Notes: generated by a model not told the origin, from the sequence alone. Numbered from the stretch's first letter, positions 1-13,192 are shown. The stretch is 64,000 nucleotides of DNA from Arachis hypogaea (GCF_003086295.3 NC_092048.1:105850276-105914275); one strand, 5' to 3'. Made by a program: numbers and translations.

Positions 1-920
1 AGTAAAAACTCACAATAGAGTGAGGTCGAATCCCACAGGGATTGATTGATCAAGCAACTTTAACTAGAGAAGTGTTCTAGTTGAGCGAATCAGAATTTGA
101 GTTGAGAATTGCAGAAAATTAAATGGCGGGAAAGTAAATAACAGAAAAGTAAATGCTGGAAATAAAGCGCTGAATGTAGATGACGGAAAGTAAATTGCAG
201 AATCTTAAATGGGAATGGGGTAATTGCTCATAAAATTAAATGACATAAATTAAAGAGAATGGGTAAGATCAGAAATGGGGAGTTCATTGGGTTCAGGAGA
301 TGTTGCATTCTCCGGATCAATTTCATTTTCATCTCTTCCTCAATCAATGCACTCATTGATCTCCTTGGCAATCTTAAGTGATCGAATTACAATTCCTTGT
401 AATTCAATCTCTCAAATCTTGATCAATAACCAATTCTTTGGTCAATTGCTCATGAGAAGAGATGAAGTATGGTCACTGATTATACCACATGCATTTCCCA
501 AATCAAGTGTTGAGAGGATTATAGTCACATATCCATCCAAACCCAATTTGGTCCAGCATGAGAAAGCATTTCTAGCATGATCTCTTCATTCCTCTTTCAA
601 GGTTCAGAAGAGATCCAAGTTTGAATAGCTTCTTTTCCAAGATAACTACCCATTTGGATGAAGATCGAAAGCTTTCAAGTAAAATCAAGAGAAAAGATAG
701 AAGAAGAATAATGAAAACTAGTTTTGATCCATCAAATTACAACAGAGCTCCCTAACCCAATGAAAGGGGTTTAGTTGTTCATAGCTCTGGAAAATGAAAA
801 CAAAGATGGAGAATACATTATGAAACTAGAAGTGCAGAGAAAGTAAAATACAGAGAGTAGTTCTATGCCAAGAGGCTCCCTATAATTTCCAACTCCCTTT
901 TTCCAATTCAAAGCTACTCC

Positions 921-928
921 TATATATA
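921..928 (-). promoter_or_regulatory. Candidate TATA box of element C LTR
   Basis: TATATATA lies in the LTR in sense orientation and recurs at 55850-55857 in the C2 LTR. Position and conservation suit the core promoter; no transcription start is visible directly. Confidence 0.5.
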
Positions 929-1062
929 CTACTCTTCTGATCTTCTAGTTGGCTCTTCACGTCTTGGGTATGGGCCTTTGAATCTTGAGTTTGAAGCAGT
1001 TATCTTCTTCATTGGGCTTGGCTTTACTTGCAGAGAGAAAGTGTGAAGTGGGCAGAGACTTT

Positions 1063-2165
1063 AGCTTAGGACGTTAGTGGTGTTAACGTTCAGTGGAAAT
1101 ATGGGTTCGAGAACGTTAGTGATAATTATCTTTTTCACTAACGTTCCTCACCAAAGTAAGAGCCACGTTAACTTCAACGTTAGTGGCACAAACGTTGCCA
1201 TTAACGTTGCCTCTATGACCTTCGCACACGTTATTGGGACTCACCTTTCCCAGAAACGTTAAGAAGTCTCCCCCTTCCTTACGTTAGAGTCCACGTTAAC
1301 TTAGTTAACGTGGCTCTTTTAACGTAGGCTTGCCAACCTTCGAGAACGTTAGTGACACTTACCTTTGTCACTAACGTTCCAATGTGCCCTTAGCTCCAAC
1401 GTTAGAGTCCACGTTAACTAGGTTAACGTGGCCTCTAACGTGGCTGTGCTAGCCATCTCCAACGTTAGTGACAAAGGTGAATGTCACTAACGTTGGCTCA
1501 TCATCTCTCCTTCTCACGTTAGCTTCCACGTTAACTAAGTTAACGTGGGAGTTAATGTGGCTCATTGTGGCTTGTGTGGGCTCCTTCCAACGTTAGTGAC
1601 AATGTTAAGTGTTACTAACGTTGGCGATCACATTCCTTCTTCACGTTAGCTTCCACGTTAACTAGGTTAACGTGGGAGTTAACGTGGCTTATTGGGGCTT
1701 GTGTGGGTTAATCCCAACGTTAGTGACAATGTTTGGTGTCACTAACATTGTCGACCACCTGCTTTCTTCACGTTAGCTTCCACGTTAACTAGGTTAACGT
1801 GGGAGCTAACGTGGCTTATTGTGACTTGGCCAACGTTAGTGACAAAGTTGAATGTCACTAACGTTGGCTTCCCCTTTATTTCTTCACGTTAGAGGCCACG
1901 TTAACTAAGTTAACGTGGCTCTTAACGTGGCCACTTATGAGCTTGGTCCAACGTTGGTGATAATGTTAAGTGTCACTAACGTTGGCTCCCTTTCCTTTCT
2001 TCCACGTTAGAGTCCACGTTAACTTAGTTAACGTGACTCTTAACGTGGGCAATGATGGCTTCAAGAGCGTTATTGGTGATTACTTTTCTCATTAACTTTG
2101 TAAGTTACTCCCATTCCATGTTTGTGCCCACGTTAGTGCAGCTAACGTAGCCACTAATGTGGTTC
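1063..2165. repeat. Array of alternating palindromes in element C LTR
   Basis: Two palindromes alternate with a period of about 115-125 bases. One is CCACGTTAACT followed by its mirror, copies near 1291, 1411, 1527, 1653, 1779, 1894 and 2017. The other is an inverted pair of CCAACGTTAGTGACA arms around a short loop. Spacers are short and unrelated. The array recurs at 8240-9340 (duplicated contig) and at 56000-56970 (C2). Confidence 0.9.
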
Positions 2166-2426
2166 TTCTTTGCTTCCTTTGTCCTGAAAACAAGCAATCA
2201 AGTGCATCAAAGTTCTGGTCGAAGTCATGGGAAATGCAACAACAAGTTTGTCATAAAATTCATGCAAAATCCTCATGAAATCATGTAAAGTGCACAATGT
2301 ATGCTTGAATCAAGATGTAAGTGAATATCTACCCAAAATTAGCTTATTTTCTAAGGAAATGCATGAAACTACCCTAAAAACAGTAAAGAAAAGGTCAGTG
2401 AAACTGGCCAAAATGCCCTGGCATCA

Positions 2427-2680
2427 CTGGGTGGTTGGTGGCTTTGACGATGATGGTGAAGGAAGGAGAAGGAGAAGAGACGTTGGAATGGGGTGGAGTG
2501 AGGGTACGCGAATGCTAGGGCTTTCCTGTCCCTGGGGTAAGTGAAATTTTGAATCCATGCGTGCGTGCACCGTGCGAGTCCGCGTGGGTAGGAGAATAAG
2601 CAAGTGGCACGGGAACGTCACACGCGCCTGCGCGTGGATAGGAGATGTGCGAATGGGCGCGGATGCGTACGGTGTGCGTC
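2427..2680 (-). mobile_element. Fragment of element R2 between C and B (first contig copy)
   Basis: Purine-rich then CG-rich sequence containing boxes such as GTCCGCGTGGGT, matching the post-ORF1 zone of R-type elements. It ends in GCGTC, the target duplication of element B. Read on the minus strand it continues R2 from 19510. No coding capacity is convincing. Confidence 0.65.
2676..2680. repeat. Target-site duplication GCGTC of element B (first copy)
   Basis: GCGTC directly precedes TGATGCG. The same five bases precede the duplicated copy at 9845-9849 and follow the 3' LTR at 19510-19514. Confidence 0.85.
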
Positions 2681-5630
2681 TGATGCGTTCGCATATTAGC
2701 TAAATTAACTAGTTAGTTTAGTTGGTTTTAGCTTAATTTCATTTATTATTACTAGAATAAACAAGCAATTTTGTGAGTTTTCTGTACATGCATTCATAAA
2801 CCAAGAACTAGGTAAAATTTGGCATTTTTCATGAAAATGAATTAAGAAGTTTATAAACAAGTTGATGTGAATGATTCCCTTGAAATTTATTGCATAAGAT
2901 GGCAAGACTTTGAGGAAGTTTCTTTGGTTTATGTTAGGTGATGAAGCTAGAAAGCAATGGAGCAAGAATTGGAGCAGGAAGCCTTGAGAATACATCAAAC
3001 TTGGCAAGGAGGCAGAGGACTTGCACGTTGCCAACTTGGGTTACAATGGCGTGTTTGGTGATAACGCCAAGCACCCTGGAGAGCAAATGTTGGCGTTGCC
3101 AACTTGGAGAAAGGAGTGAGTGTTTGATGGCAATGCAGGCAAGCAAGGAGCTGAGCCAAGGAGAAGGTCGAGGGCATTTCCAATGCCAGAAACAATGGAC
3201 GTGTTCCTTGGCAACGCACACAAGCAAGGCTTGGCCCAGGAGGAAGAGGAGCTGGCGTTGCCAACGCCAGGAACCATAGGCGTTATTCAAGGCAACGCCA
3301 AGCAACAAGAATGGAGCCTTGAAGAGTAGTCGAGCACGTTGCCAACTCCAGGAAGAGCTGGAGTGTTTAGTGACAACACCCAAGCATGGAGGCTGTCCAG
3401 GAAAGGGAGCCAACGTTGCCAACTTGGAGATATAGGGCGTTATCCACAACAACTCCAGCGAGCTTGGCAGCCTGACCTTACCTCCTTCAATGGAGTATAT
3501 CTTGAGCTACAAAACTCCAAATGAGGTGATTTCAACGGCATTTGAAAGTAGACATCCAGATCTTTCCAACCATATATCATAGTATGGGGTTGGCATTCAT
3601 TTTGAAGCTTCAAAAGCTGGCGTTACCAACGCTGGAAACAAGGGCGTTATTCACAACAACTCCAGCGAACTTGGCAGCCTGACCTTACTTCCTTCAATGA
3701 AGCATAACTTGAGTTATAGAGATCCAAATTGAGTGATTCCAGTTGCATTGGAAAGCTGACATTCAGAGCTTTCCAACCATATATAATAGTTTATAGCGAA
3801 GCATGAAATGGAAGCTCGAACCAGAGTCATCTTTAGTCCCCAAAAACAAGAAAATGAGGTTGGAATTGAAGGAAGCTAGAAAGCACCCTGGAGAGGAGCA
3901 CGAGCACGTTGGCAACGTGCTAACAAGGGGGCGTGTTTGAGGACAACGCCAGCCCATTGTTGCTGCCTTGGGAGGCTTGGCACGTTGCCAACTTGGGAAG
4001 AAGGGGGCGTTTTTAGCAACAACTTGGCAGCTTGACCTTACCTTCTTTGAGGAAGCATAACTTGAGCTAGAAAAATCCAATTGAGATGATTCCAAGTGCA
4101 TTAGAAAGAAGACACTCTGAGCTTTCCAATGATGTATGATAGTCCATATTGAAGCAGAGGATTAACACTCAAATTCTGGGCAACATTAGGCATGAGAGAA
4201 GAGTCAAGAAGAAGAAGAGCAAGTTGTTAGCAACAACTTGGGCCAACAACGCCCAAGTCTCAAAGCTCACTCCCAGGAAAACCACATGCACGTTGCCAAC
4301 GTGCATTAAGCCTGGAGTTATTGCCAACAACGCCCCTCAATGGGCCAGAATTGATGACAACTTGCTCTGCTTCCTCTGTTCCTCACAAAGGCCAGCAACT
4401 TCTTCCATTGAACCAGGAATTCAACAAAGAGAAAGCCCACATTGCTAGCCCAAATTAAAGATCTCTAAAGGAGTTCTAGGAGTAGTATAAATAGAGAAAA
4501 GTTTGAGACTTTTGGGGACTTTTATTTTTTTAGCAAATTTTACTCTTAGACACTTTTACTTTTACACTTAGAGTTTTTTTTGTTTTTCACTTTTTCTCAC
4601 CGGTTTGCTATTTTGTTTTTCTTGCAACTTTGAATTTCAGTTTTCTTCTTCATCTTCTTCATTCTTCTCTACTCAATTCTCATGTTTACTTTTGCATTTT
4701 GTTGTTGAATTTAGAGCTATGATTCACTAAACCCACTTTCATTAGGGGGAGGAGCTCTGTTTATTGGATTGAATTGATGAACTCCTCTTTTCCTTCTCAA
4801 TTCAAGTGGTTAATCCAAAGAGGAAACTCTTGTTCTTCAAAGATTCAATCACCATCGAGAGAGGGGTTAATCTATATGAATTGTGTGGTGACTTTGAGGA
4901 ATGAGCCACATAATTCAGTTTAGAGTTCATCCTTTCATGATTTCCTTAATCAATACACCTTGGTTGGTATGTGAGATGTAACCTTCCTTGGTTGAGATTA
5001 TGGGAGTTGTGTGGCTTGGATTAGAAATTGAGCTTCATCTCTTCTCATGAACAATTAGATCACGAGAGTGGCAATTGGTTATGTTGAAAGAAATTGGATC
5101 ACCAAGAGATTGGGATCCAATTACCCACAACTTGCCATGGATCTATACCCATGATTGAGAAGGAATGATCAACATAAATTCATGAAAATTTGCATCTCCA
5201 ATCCCTAATGATCTCCCCATCATTAAGTCTCATCTCTTTTGTTCTTTAGTTATTTCGAATACCCATTACCCAATTCCCTTTTACATTCTTGCAATTTACT
5301 TCCCTGCTCTCTATAATTCAGCACTCTACTTTCTTGCAATTTACTTTTGATGTCATTTAAGTTTCTTGCACTTTAAGTTTTAGTCATTTACTTTTTTTTT
5401 TTTCTTCATTGCATTCTTAGATTCCTTGTTATTTAATTTTTGCAATTAAGTTCAAAAATCACAATCTCATGAAATCAAAACCATGTTTGCTTGACTAAAT
5501 CTACCATTTAACTAAAGTTGCTTAATCTACCAATCTCCGTGGGATCGACCTCACTCTTAGTGAGTTTTATTACTTGATACGACCCGGTATACTTGCCGGT
5601 AATTACGTGAAATTAATTTTTTACGTATCA
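2681..5630 (+). mobile_element. Element B 5' LTR, first contig copy
   Basis: LTR of about 2950 bp bounded by TGATGCG and ACGTATCA. It is almost identical to 9850-12805; the differences I noted are small indels, often in base runs. TATAAATA at 4486-4493 is the likely TATA box. It is probably the same physical locus as 9850-12805, represented twice around the gap. Confidence 0.9.
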
Positions 5631-5636
5631 AGTTTT

Positions 5637-5656
5637 TGGCGCCGTTGCCGGGGATT
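5637..5656 (+). other. Primer binding site, tRNA-Asp type (element B, first copy)
   Basis: TGGCGCCGTTGCCGGGGATT, six bases after the LTR end, is complementary to the 3' end of plant tRNA-Asp(GUC), with one mismatch at the last base. Confidence 0.9.
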
Positions 5657-5848
5657 GGAAAAGATTAACAATGATTAAGTGAATGGTAGTTTAGATTAAG
5701 CATTTCATTTGTTTTTTGCTTTGTACAGTTCTTTTATTTTTTTTTATTTCTTTTTGACACTAAGGTGTTTGAGTTATTGCCTCACTAGAAATTCTTCTCT
5801 GTAACATGAATTTCAATTTTATTTGGTGTTGTGTTTTACAAAATTCAA

Positions 5849-6479
5849 ATGGAGTTAACTCATCTTGTGATCAAACAAATTTCTGGGATATCACCCACCA
5901 TCACCAATTGACTATTCTAATGGTGGTTGGGAATATCACTAAGAAATTACAGATCCTGAGCACTCCAATCATGGAGATATGCTTCAGAACCACAAGATGA
6001 GCAAGAGAATCATATGGGATATTTCTCACCACCACAAAATGATTCAAGTCATTATTCTAATAGTGGCTGGGAGTATCGCCAAGAAATTGTAAATTCTGAG
6101 CACTCCAATCCATGGAGATTTGCTTCAGAGCCACAAATTGATCAAGCTAATCACATGAGATGTTGTCCAGAACCACAAAATGATTTATGTCATTACTTCA
6201 TGGTGCTTGGGCATATCAACAAGAGTGTGAACAATCAAGTGAAATGAATTTTCTTCGAGAACCACAAAGTGACTCACACTGTATGACAATTACACAAACT
6301 ATGGCTGTGAAGGAAATTTTTAATGATTCATTTGATTGTGCTGTCAATACATACATGGAAGATTGCTCCCCGTGGCCACAAAATGATTCTCACTCTGAGG
6401 AATTCTGCAATGATTCACATTGTGGATGGGAGGGTCAAAATCAGAGAGCACTCAATGTGTCATACTCTATTAATCAAGA
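5849..6479 (+). pseudogene. Element B ORF, first copy, cut by the assembly gap
   Basis: Same coding region as 13025-13659 in the second copy. It carries one-base changes that break the frame: a missing C near 5855, a missing C near 6195, a missing T near 6281 and an extra T near 6320. The second copy is open through the last three sites, so these look like uncorrected read errors at a contig end. The sequence stops at the N gap. Confidence 0.75.
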
Positions 6480-7479
6480 NNNNNNNNNNNNNNNNNNNNN
6501 NNNNNNNNNNNNNNNNNNNNNNNNNNNNNNNNNNNNNNNNNNNNNNNNNNNNNNNNNNNNNNNNNNNNNNNNNNNNNNNNNNNNNNNNNNNNNNNNNNNN
6601 NNNNNNNNNNNNNNNNNNNNNNNNNNNNNNNNNNNNNNNNNNNNNNNNNNNNNNNNNNNNNNNNNNNNNNNNNNNNNNNNNNNNNNNNNNNNNNNNNNNN
6701 NNNNNNNNNNNNNNNNNNNNNNNNNNNNNNNNNNNNNNNNNNNNNNNNNNNNNNNNNNNNNNNNNNNNNNNNNNNNNNNNNNNNNNNNNNNNNNNNNNNN
6801 NNNNNNNNNNNNNNNNNNNNNNNNNNNNNNNNNNNNNNNNNNNNNNNNNNNNNNNNNNNNNNNNNNNNNNNNNNNNNNNNNNNNNNNNNNNNNNNNNNNN
6901 NNNNNNNNNNNNNNNNNNNNNNNNNNNNNNNNNNNNNNNNNNNNNNNNNNNNNNNNNNNNNNNNNNNNNNNNNNNNNNNNNNNNNNNNNNNNNNNNNNNN
7001 NNNNNNNNNNNNNNNNNNNNNNNNNNNNNNNNNNNNNNNNNNNNNNNNNNNNNNNNNNNNNNNNNNNNNNNNNNNNNNNNNNNNNNNNNNNNNNNNNNNN
7101 NNNNNNNNNNNNNNNNNNNNNNNNNNNNNNNNNNNNNNNNNNNNNNNNNNNNNNNNNNNNNNNNNNNNNNNNNNNNNNNNNNNNNNNNNNNNNNNNNNNN
7201 NNNNNNNNNNNNNNNNNNNNNNNNNNNNNNNNNNNNNNNNNNNNNNNNNNNNNNNNNNNNNNNNNNNNNNNNNNNNNNNNNNNNNNNNNNNNNNNNNNNN
7301 NNNNNNNNNNNNNNNNNNNNNNNNNNNNNNNNNNNNNNNNNNNNNNNNNNNNNNNNNNNNNNNNNNNNNNNNNNNNNNNNNNNNNNNNNNNNNNNNNNNN
7401 NNNNNNNNNNNNNNNNNNNNNNNNNNNNNNNNNNNNNNNNNNNNNNNNNNNNNNNNNNNNNNNNNNNNNNNNNNNNNNN
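6480..7479. other. Assembly gap of exactly 1000 N
   Basis: A round-number run of N, so the size is a placeholder. Sequence before it (306-6479) and after it (7480-13659) is nearly the same, which suggests the true gap is negative (overlapping contigs). Confidence 0.98.
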
Positions 7480-9595
7480 ATTCTCCGGATCAATTTCATT
7501 TTCATCTCTTCCTCAATCAATGCACTCATTGATCTCCTTGGCAATCTTAAGTGATCGAATTACAATTCCTTGTAATTCAATCTCTCAAATCTTGATCAAT
7601 AGCCAATTCTTTGGTCAATTGCTCATGAGAAGAGATGAAGTATGGTCACTGATTATACCACATGCATTTCCCAAATCAAGTGTTGAGAGGATTATAGTCA
7701 CATATCCATCCAAACCCAATTTGGTCCAGCATGAGAAAGCATTTCTAGCATGATCTCTTCATTCCTCTTTCAAGGTTCAGAAGGATCCAAGTTTGAATAG
7801 CTTCTTTTCCAAGATAACTACCCATTGGATGAAGATCGAAAGCTTTCAAGTAAAATCAAGAGAAAAGATAGAAGAAGAATAATGAAAACTAGTTTTGATC
7901 CATCAAATTACAACAGAGCTCCCTAACCCAATGAAAGGGGTTAGTTGTTCATAGCTCTGGAAAATGAAAACAAAGATGGAGAATACATTATGAAACTAGA
8001 AGTGCAGAGAAAGTAAAATACAGAGAGTAGTTCTATGCCAAGAGGCTCCCTATAATTTCCAACTCCCTTTTTCCAATTCAAAGCTACTCCTATATATACT
8101 ACTCTTCTGATCTTCTAGTTGGCTCTTCACGTCTTGGGTATGGGCCTTTGAATCTTGAGTTTGAAGCAGTTATCTTCTTCATTGGGCTTGGCTTTACTTG
8201 CAGAGAGAAAGTGTGAAGTGGGCAGAGACTTTAGCTTAGGACGTTAGTGGTGTTAACGTTCAGTGAAATATGGGTTCGAGAACGTTAGTGATAATTATCT
8301 TTTTCACTAACGTTCCTCACCAAAGTAAGAGCCACGTTAACTTCAACGTTAGTGGCACAAACGTTGCCATTAACGTTGCCTCTATGACCTTCGCACACGT
8401 TATTGGGACTCACCTTTCCCAGAAACGTTAAGAAGTCTCCCCCTTCCTTACGTTAGAGTCCACGTTAACTTAGTTAACGTGGCTCTTTTAACGTAGGCTT
8501 GCCAACCTTCGAGAACGTTAGTGACACTTACCTTTGTCACTAACGTTCCAATGTGCCCTTAGCTCCAACGTTAGAGTCCACGTTAACTAGGTTAACGTGG
8601 CCTCTAACGTGGCTGTGCTAGCCATCTCCAACGTTAGTGACAAAGGTGAATGTCACTAACGTTGGCTCATCATCTCTCCTTCTCACGTTAGCTTCCACGT
8701 TAACTAAGTTAACGTGGGAGTTAATGTGGCTCATTGTGGCTTGTGTGGGCTCCTTCCAACGTTAGTGACAATGTTAAGTGTTACTAACGTTGGCGATCAC
8801 ATTCCTTCTTCACGTTAGCTTCCACGTTAACTAGGTTAACGTGGGAGTTAACGTGGCTTATTGGGGCTTGTGTGGGTTAATCCCAACGTTAGTGACAATG
8901 TTTGGTGTCACTAACATTGTCGACCACCTGCTTTCTTCACGTTAGCTTCCACGTTAACTAGGTTAACGTGGGAGCTAACGTGGCTTATTGTGACTTGGCC
9001 AACGTTAGTGACAAAGTTGAATGTCACTAACGTTGGCTTCCCCTTTATTTCTTCACGTTAGAGGCCACGTTAACTAAGTTAACGTGGCTCTTAACGTGGC
9101 CACTTATGAGCTTGGTCCAACGTTGGTGATAATGTTAAGTGTCACTAACGTTGGCTCCCTTTCCTTTCTTCCACGTTAGAGTCCACGTTAACTTAGTTAA
9201 CGTGACTCTTAACGTGGGCAATGATGGCTTCAAGAGCGTTATTGGTGATTACTTTTCTCATTAACTTTGTAAGTTACTCCCATTCCATGTTTGTGCCCAC
9301 GTTAGTGCAGCTAACGTAGCCACTAATGTGGTTCTTCTTTGCTTCCTTTGTCCTGAAAACAAGCAATCAAGTGCATCAAAGTTCTGGTCGAAGTCATGGG
9401 AAATGCAACAACAAGTTTGTCATAAAATTCATGCAAAATCCTCATGAAATCATGTAAAGTGCACAATGTATGCTTGAATCAAGATGTAAGTGAATATCTA
9501 CCCAAAATTAGCTTATTTTCTAAGGAAATGCATGAAACTACCCTAAAAACAGTAAAGAAAAGGTCAGTGAAACTGGCCAAAATGCCCTGGCATCA
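7480..9595 (-). mobile_element. Element C LTR, second contig copy
   Basis: Repeats 306-2426 with a few small indels and one substitution noted (A at 427, G at 7601). It contains the same palindrome array at about 8240-9340 and the same outer LTR end, CATCA at 9591-9595. Treat it as a duplicate of the first feature unless the duplication is proven real. Confidence 0.85.
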
Positions 9596-9849
9596 CTGGG
9601 TGGTTGGTGGCTTTGACGATGATGGTGAAGGAAGGAGAAGGAGAAGAGACGTTGGAATGGGGTGGAGTGAGGGTACGCGAATGCTAGGGCTTTCCTGTCC
9701 CTGGGGTAAGTGAAATTTTGAATCCATGCGTGCGTGCACCGTGCGAGTCCGCGTGGGTAGGAGAATAAGCAAGTGGCACGGGAACGTCACACGCGCCTGC
9801 GCGTGGATAGGAGATGTGCGAATGGGCGCGGATGCGTACGGTGTGCGTC
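9596..9849 (-). mobile_element. Fragment of element R2, second contig copy
   Basis: Repeats 2427-2680, including the terminal GCGTC at 9845-9849 that forms the left target duplication of element B. Confidence 0.65.
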
Positions 9850-10189
9850 TGATGCGTTCGCATATTAGCTAAATTAACTAGTTAGTTTAGTTGGTTTTAG
9901 CTTAATTTCATTTATTATTACTAGAATAAACAAGCAATTTTGTGAGTTTTCTGTACATGCATTCATAAACCAAGAACTAGGTAAAATTTGGCATTTTTCA
10001 TGAAAATGAATTAAGAAGTTTATAAACAAGTTGATGTGAATGATTCCCTTGAAATTTATTGCATAAGATGGCAAGACTTTGAGGAAGTTTCTTTGGTTTA
10101 TGTTAGGTGATGAAGCTAGAAAGCAATGGAGCAAGAATTGGAGCAGGAAGCCTTGAGAATACATCAAACTTGGCAAGGAGGCAGAGGAC

Positions 10190-11480
10190 TTGCACGTTGC
10201 CAACTTGGGTTACAATGGCGTGTTTGGTGATAACGCCAAGCACCCTGGAGAGCAAATGTTGGCGTTGCCAACTTGGAGAAAGGAGTGAGTGTTTGATGGC
10301 AATGCAGGCAAGCAAGGAGCTGAGCCAAGGAGAAGGTCGAGGGCATTTCCAATGCCAGAAACAATGGACGTGTTCCTTGGCAACGCACACAAGCAAGGCT
10401 TGGCCCAGGAGGAAGAGGAGCTGGCGTTGCCAACGCCAGGAACCATAGGCGTTATTCAAGGCAACGCCAAGCAACAAGAATGGAGCCTTGAAGAGTAGTC
10501 GAGCACGTTGCCAACTCCAGGAAGAGCTGGAGTGTTTAGTGACAACACCCAAGCATGGAGGCTGTCCAGGAAAGGGAGCCAACGTTGCCAACTTGGAGAT
10601 ATAGGGCGTTATCCACAACAACTCCAGCGAGCTTGGCAGCCTGACCTTACCTCCTTCAATGGAGTATATCTTGAGCTACAAAACTCCAAATGAGGTGATT
10701 TCAACGGCATTTGAAAGTAGACATCCAGATCTTTCCAACCATATATCATAGTATGGGGTTGGCATTCATTTTGAAGCTTCAAAAGCTGGCGTTACCAACG
10801 CTGGAAACAAGGGCGTTATTCACAACAACTCCAGCGAACTTGGCAGCCTGACCTTACTTCCTTCAATGAAGCATAACTTGAGTTATAGAGATCCAAATTG
10901 AGTGATTCCAGTTGCATTGGAAAGCTGACATTCAGAGCTTTCCAACCATATATAATAGTTTATAGCGAAGCATGAAATGGAAGCTCGAACCAGAGTCATC
11001 TTTAGTCCCCAAAAACAAGAAAATGAGGTTGGAATTGAAGGAAGCTAGAAAGCACCCTGGAGAGGAGCACGAGCACGTTGGCAACGTGCTAACAAGGGGG
11101 CGTGTTTGAGGACAACGCCAGCCCATTGTTGCTGCCTTGGGAGGCTTGGCACGTTGCCAACTTGGGAAGAAGGGGGCGTTTTTAGCAACAACTTGGCAGC
11201 TTGACCTTACCTTCTTTGAGGAAGCATAACTTGAGCTAGAAAAATCCAATTGAGATGATTCCAAGTGCATTAGAAAGAAGACACTCTGAGCTTTCCAATG
11301 ATGTATGATAGTCCATATTGAAGCAGAGGATTAACACTCAAATTCTGGGCAACATTAGGCATGAGAGAAGAGTCAAGAAGAAGAAGAGCAAGTTGTTAGC
11401 AACAACTTGGGCCAACAACGCCCAAGTCTCAAAGCTCACTCCCAGGAAAACCACATGCACGTTGCCAACGTGCATTAAGC
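10190..11480. repeat. GTTGCCAAC-box array in element B LTR
   Basis: Repeated short inverted boxes such as GGCGTTGCCAACGCC, GCACGTTGGCAACGTGC and isolated half sites, spread irregularly over 1.3 kb. Equivalent arrays lie at 3020-4310 and 16890-18180. Many overlapping ORFs on both strands here are by-products of the repeats. Confidence 0.75.
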
Positions 11481-11654
11481 CTGGAGTTATTGCCAACAAC
11501 GCCCCTCAATGGGCCAGAATTGATGACAACTTGCTCTGCTTCCTCTGTTCCTCACAAAGGCCAGCAACTTCTTCCATTGAACCAGGAATTCAACAAAGAG
11601 AAAGCCCACATTGCTAGCCCAAATTAAAGATCTCTAAAGGAGTTCTAGGAGTAG

Positions 11655-11662
11655 TATAAATA
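11655..11662 (+). promoter_or_regulatory. TATA box of element B 5' LTR
   Basis: TATAAATA, followed within 40 bases by T-rich leader sequence. Also present at 4486-4493 and 18359-18366. Confidence 0.6.
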
Positions 11663-12811
11663 GAGAAAAGTTTGAGACTTTTGGGGACTTTTATTTTTTT
11701 AGCAAATTTTACTCTTAGACACTTTTACTTTTACACTTAGAGTTTTTTTTGTTTTTCACTTTTTCTCACCGGTTTGCTATTTTGTTTTTCTTGCAACTTT
11801 GAATTTCAGTTTTCTTCTTCATCTTCTTCATTCTTCTCTACTCAATTCTCATGTTTACTTTTGCATTTTGTTGTTGAATTTAGAGCTATGATTCACTAAA
11901 CCCCACTTTCATTAGGGGGAGGAGCTCTGTTTATTGGATTGAATTGATGAACTCCTCTTTTCCTTCTCAATTCAAGTGGTTAATCCAAAGAGGAAACTCT
12001 TGTTCTTCAAAGATTCAATCACCATCGAGAGAGGGGTTAATCTATATGAATTGTGTGGTGACTTTGAGGAATGAGCCACATAATTCAGTTTAGAGTTCAT
12101 CCTTTCATGATTTCCTTAATCAATACACCTTGGTTGGTATGTGAGATGTAACCTTCCTTGGTTGAGATTATGGGAGTTGTGTGGCTTGGATTAGAAATTG
12201 AGCTTCATCTCTTCTCATGAACAATTAGATCACGAGAGTGGCAATTGGTTATGTTGAAAGAAATTGGATCACCAAGAGATTGGGATCCAATTACCCACAA
12301 CTTGCCATGGATCTATACCCATGATTGAGAAGGAATTGATCAACATAAATTCATGAAAATTTGCATCTCCAATCCCTAATGATCTCCCCATCATTAAGTC
12401 TCATCTCTTTTGTTCTTTAGTTATTTCGAATACCCATTACCCAATTCCCTTTTACATTCTTGCAATTTACTTCCCTGCTCTCTATAATTCAGCACTCTAC
12501 TTTCTTGCAATTTACTTTTGATGTCATTTAAGTTTCTTGCACTTTAAGTTTTAGTCATTTACTTTTTTTTTCTTTCTTCATTGCAATTCTTTAGATTCCT
12601 TGTTATTTAATTTTTGCAATTAAGTTCAAAAATCACAAATCTCATGAAATCAAAACCATGTTTGCTTGACTAAATCTACCATTTAACTAAAGTTGCTTAA
12701 TCTACCAATCTCCGTGGGATCGACCTCACTCTTAGTGAGTTTTATTACTTGATACGACCCGGTATACTTGCCGGTAATTACGTGAAATTAATTTTTTACG
12801 TATCAAGTTTT

Positions 12812-12831
12812 TGGCGCCGTTGCCGGGGATT
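12812..12831 (+). other. Primer binding site, tRNA-Asp type (element B)
   Basis: TGGCGCCGTTGCCGGGGATT, six bases after the LTR end; matches the complement of the tRNA-Asp 3' end except at the last base. Confidence 0.92.
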
Positions 12832-13192
12832 GGAAAAGATTAACAATGATTAAGTGAATGGTAGTTTAGATTAAGCATTTCATTTGTTTTTGCTTTGTAC
12901 AGTTCTTTTATTTTTTTTTATTTTCTTTTTGACACTAAGGTGTTTGAGTTATTGCCTCACTAAGAAATTCTTCTCTGTAACATGAATTTCAATTTTATTT
13001 GGTGTTGTGTTTTACAAAATTCAAATGGAGTTCAACTCATCTTGTGATCAAACAAATTTTCTGGGATATCACCCACCATCACCAATTGACTATTCTAATG
13101 GTGGTTGGGAATATCACTAAGAAATTACAGATCCTGAGCACTCCAATTCATGGAGATATGCTTCAGAACCACAAGATGAGCAAGAGAATCAT

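Larger units (their letters stand above)
1..2426 (-). mobile_element. Element C: LTR, left end cut by the window
   Basis: Athila-like LTR read on the minus strand. It aligns with the LTR at 55100-57226, beginning about 60 bases inside that LTR's left end. Its right end GCATCA at 2426 (sense TGATGC) is followed by sequence unrelated to the polypurine tract seen after 57226. This is therefore the outer boundary of a 5' LTR or of a solo LTR; any internal region lies left of the window. It holds a segment at about 330-590 that is missing from the C2 copy. The flanking DNA belongs to element R2. Confidence 0.85.
9850..12805 (+). repeat. Element B 5' LTR
   Basis: 2956 bp, TG...CA termini. The 3' end holds a short hairpin CTCACTCTTAGTGAG and a CCGG-containing motif also seen in the A and C LTRs. 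It is pyrimidine-rich after the TATA box, typical of a leader. Confidence 0.92.

Noticed and set aside
2934..3524. Overlapping ORFs on both strands in the B LTR, repeated near 10103-10693 and 16806-17455
   Set aside because: They follow the GTTGCCAAC box array, overlap in several frames on both strands and show no family or domain.
6187..7753. Long ORFs running across the N block (about 356-476 residues)
   Set aside because: They exist only because N codons are read as open; the real sequence on each side belongs to different places in the repeats.
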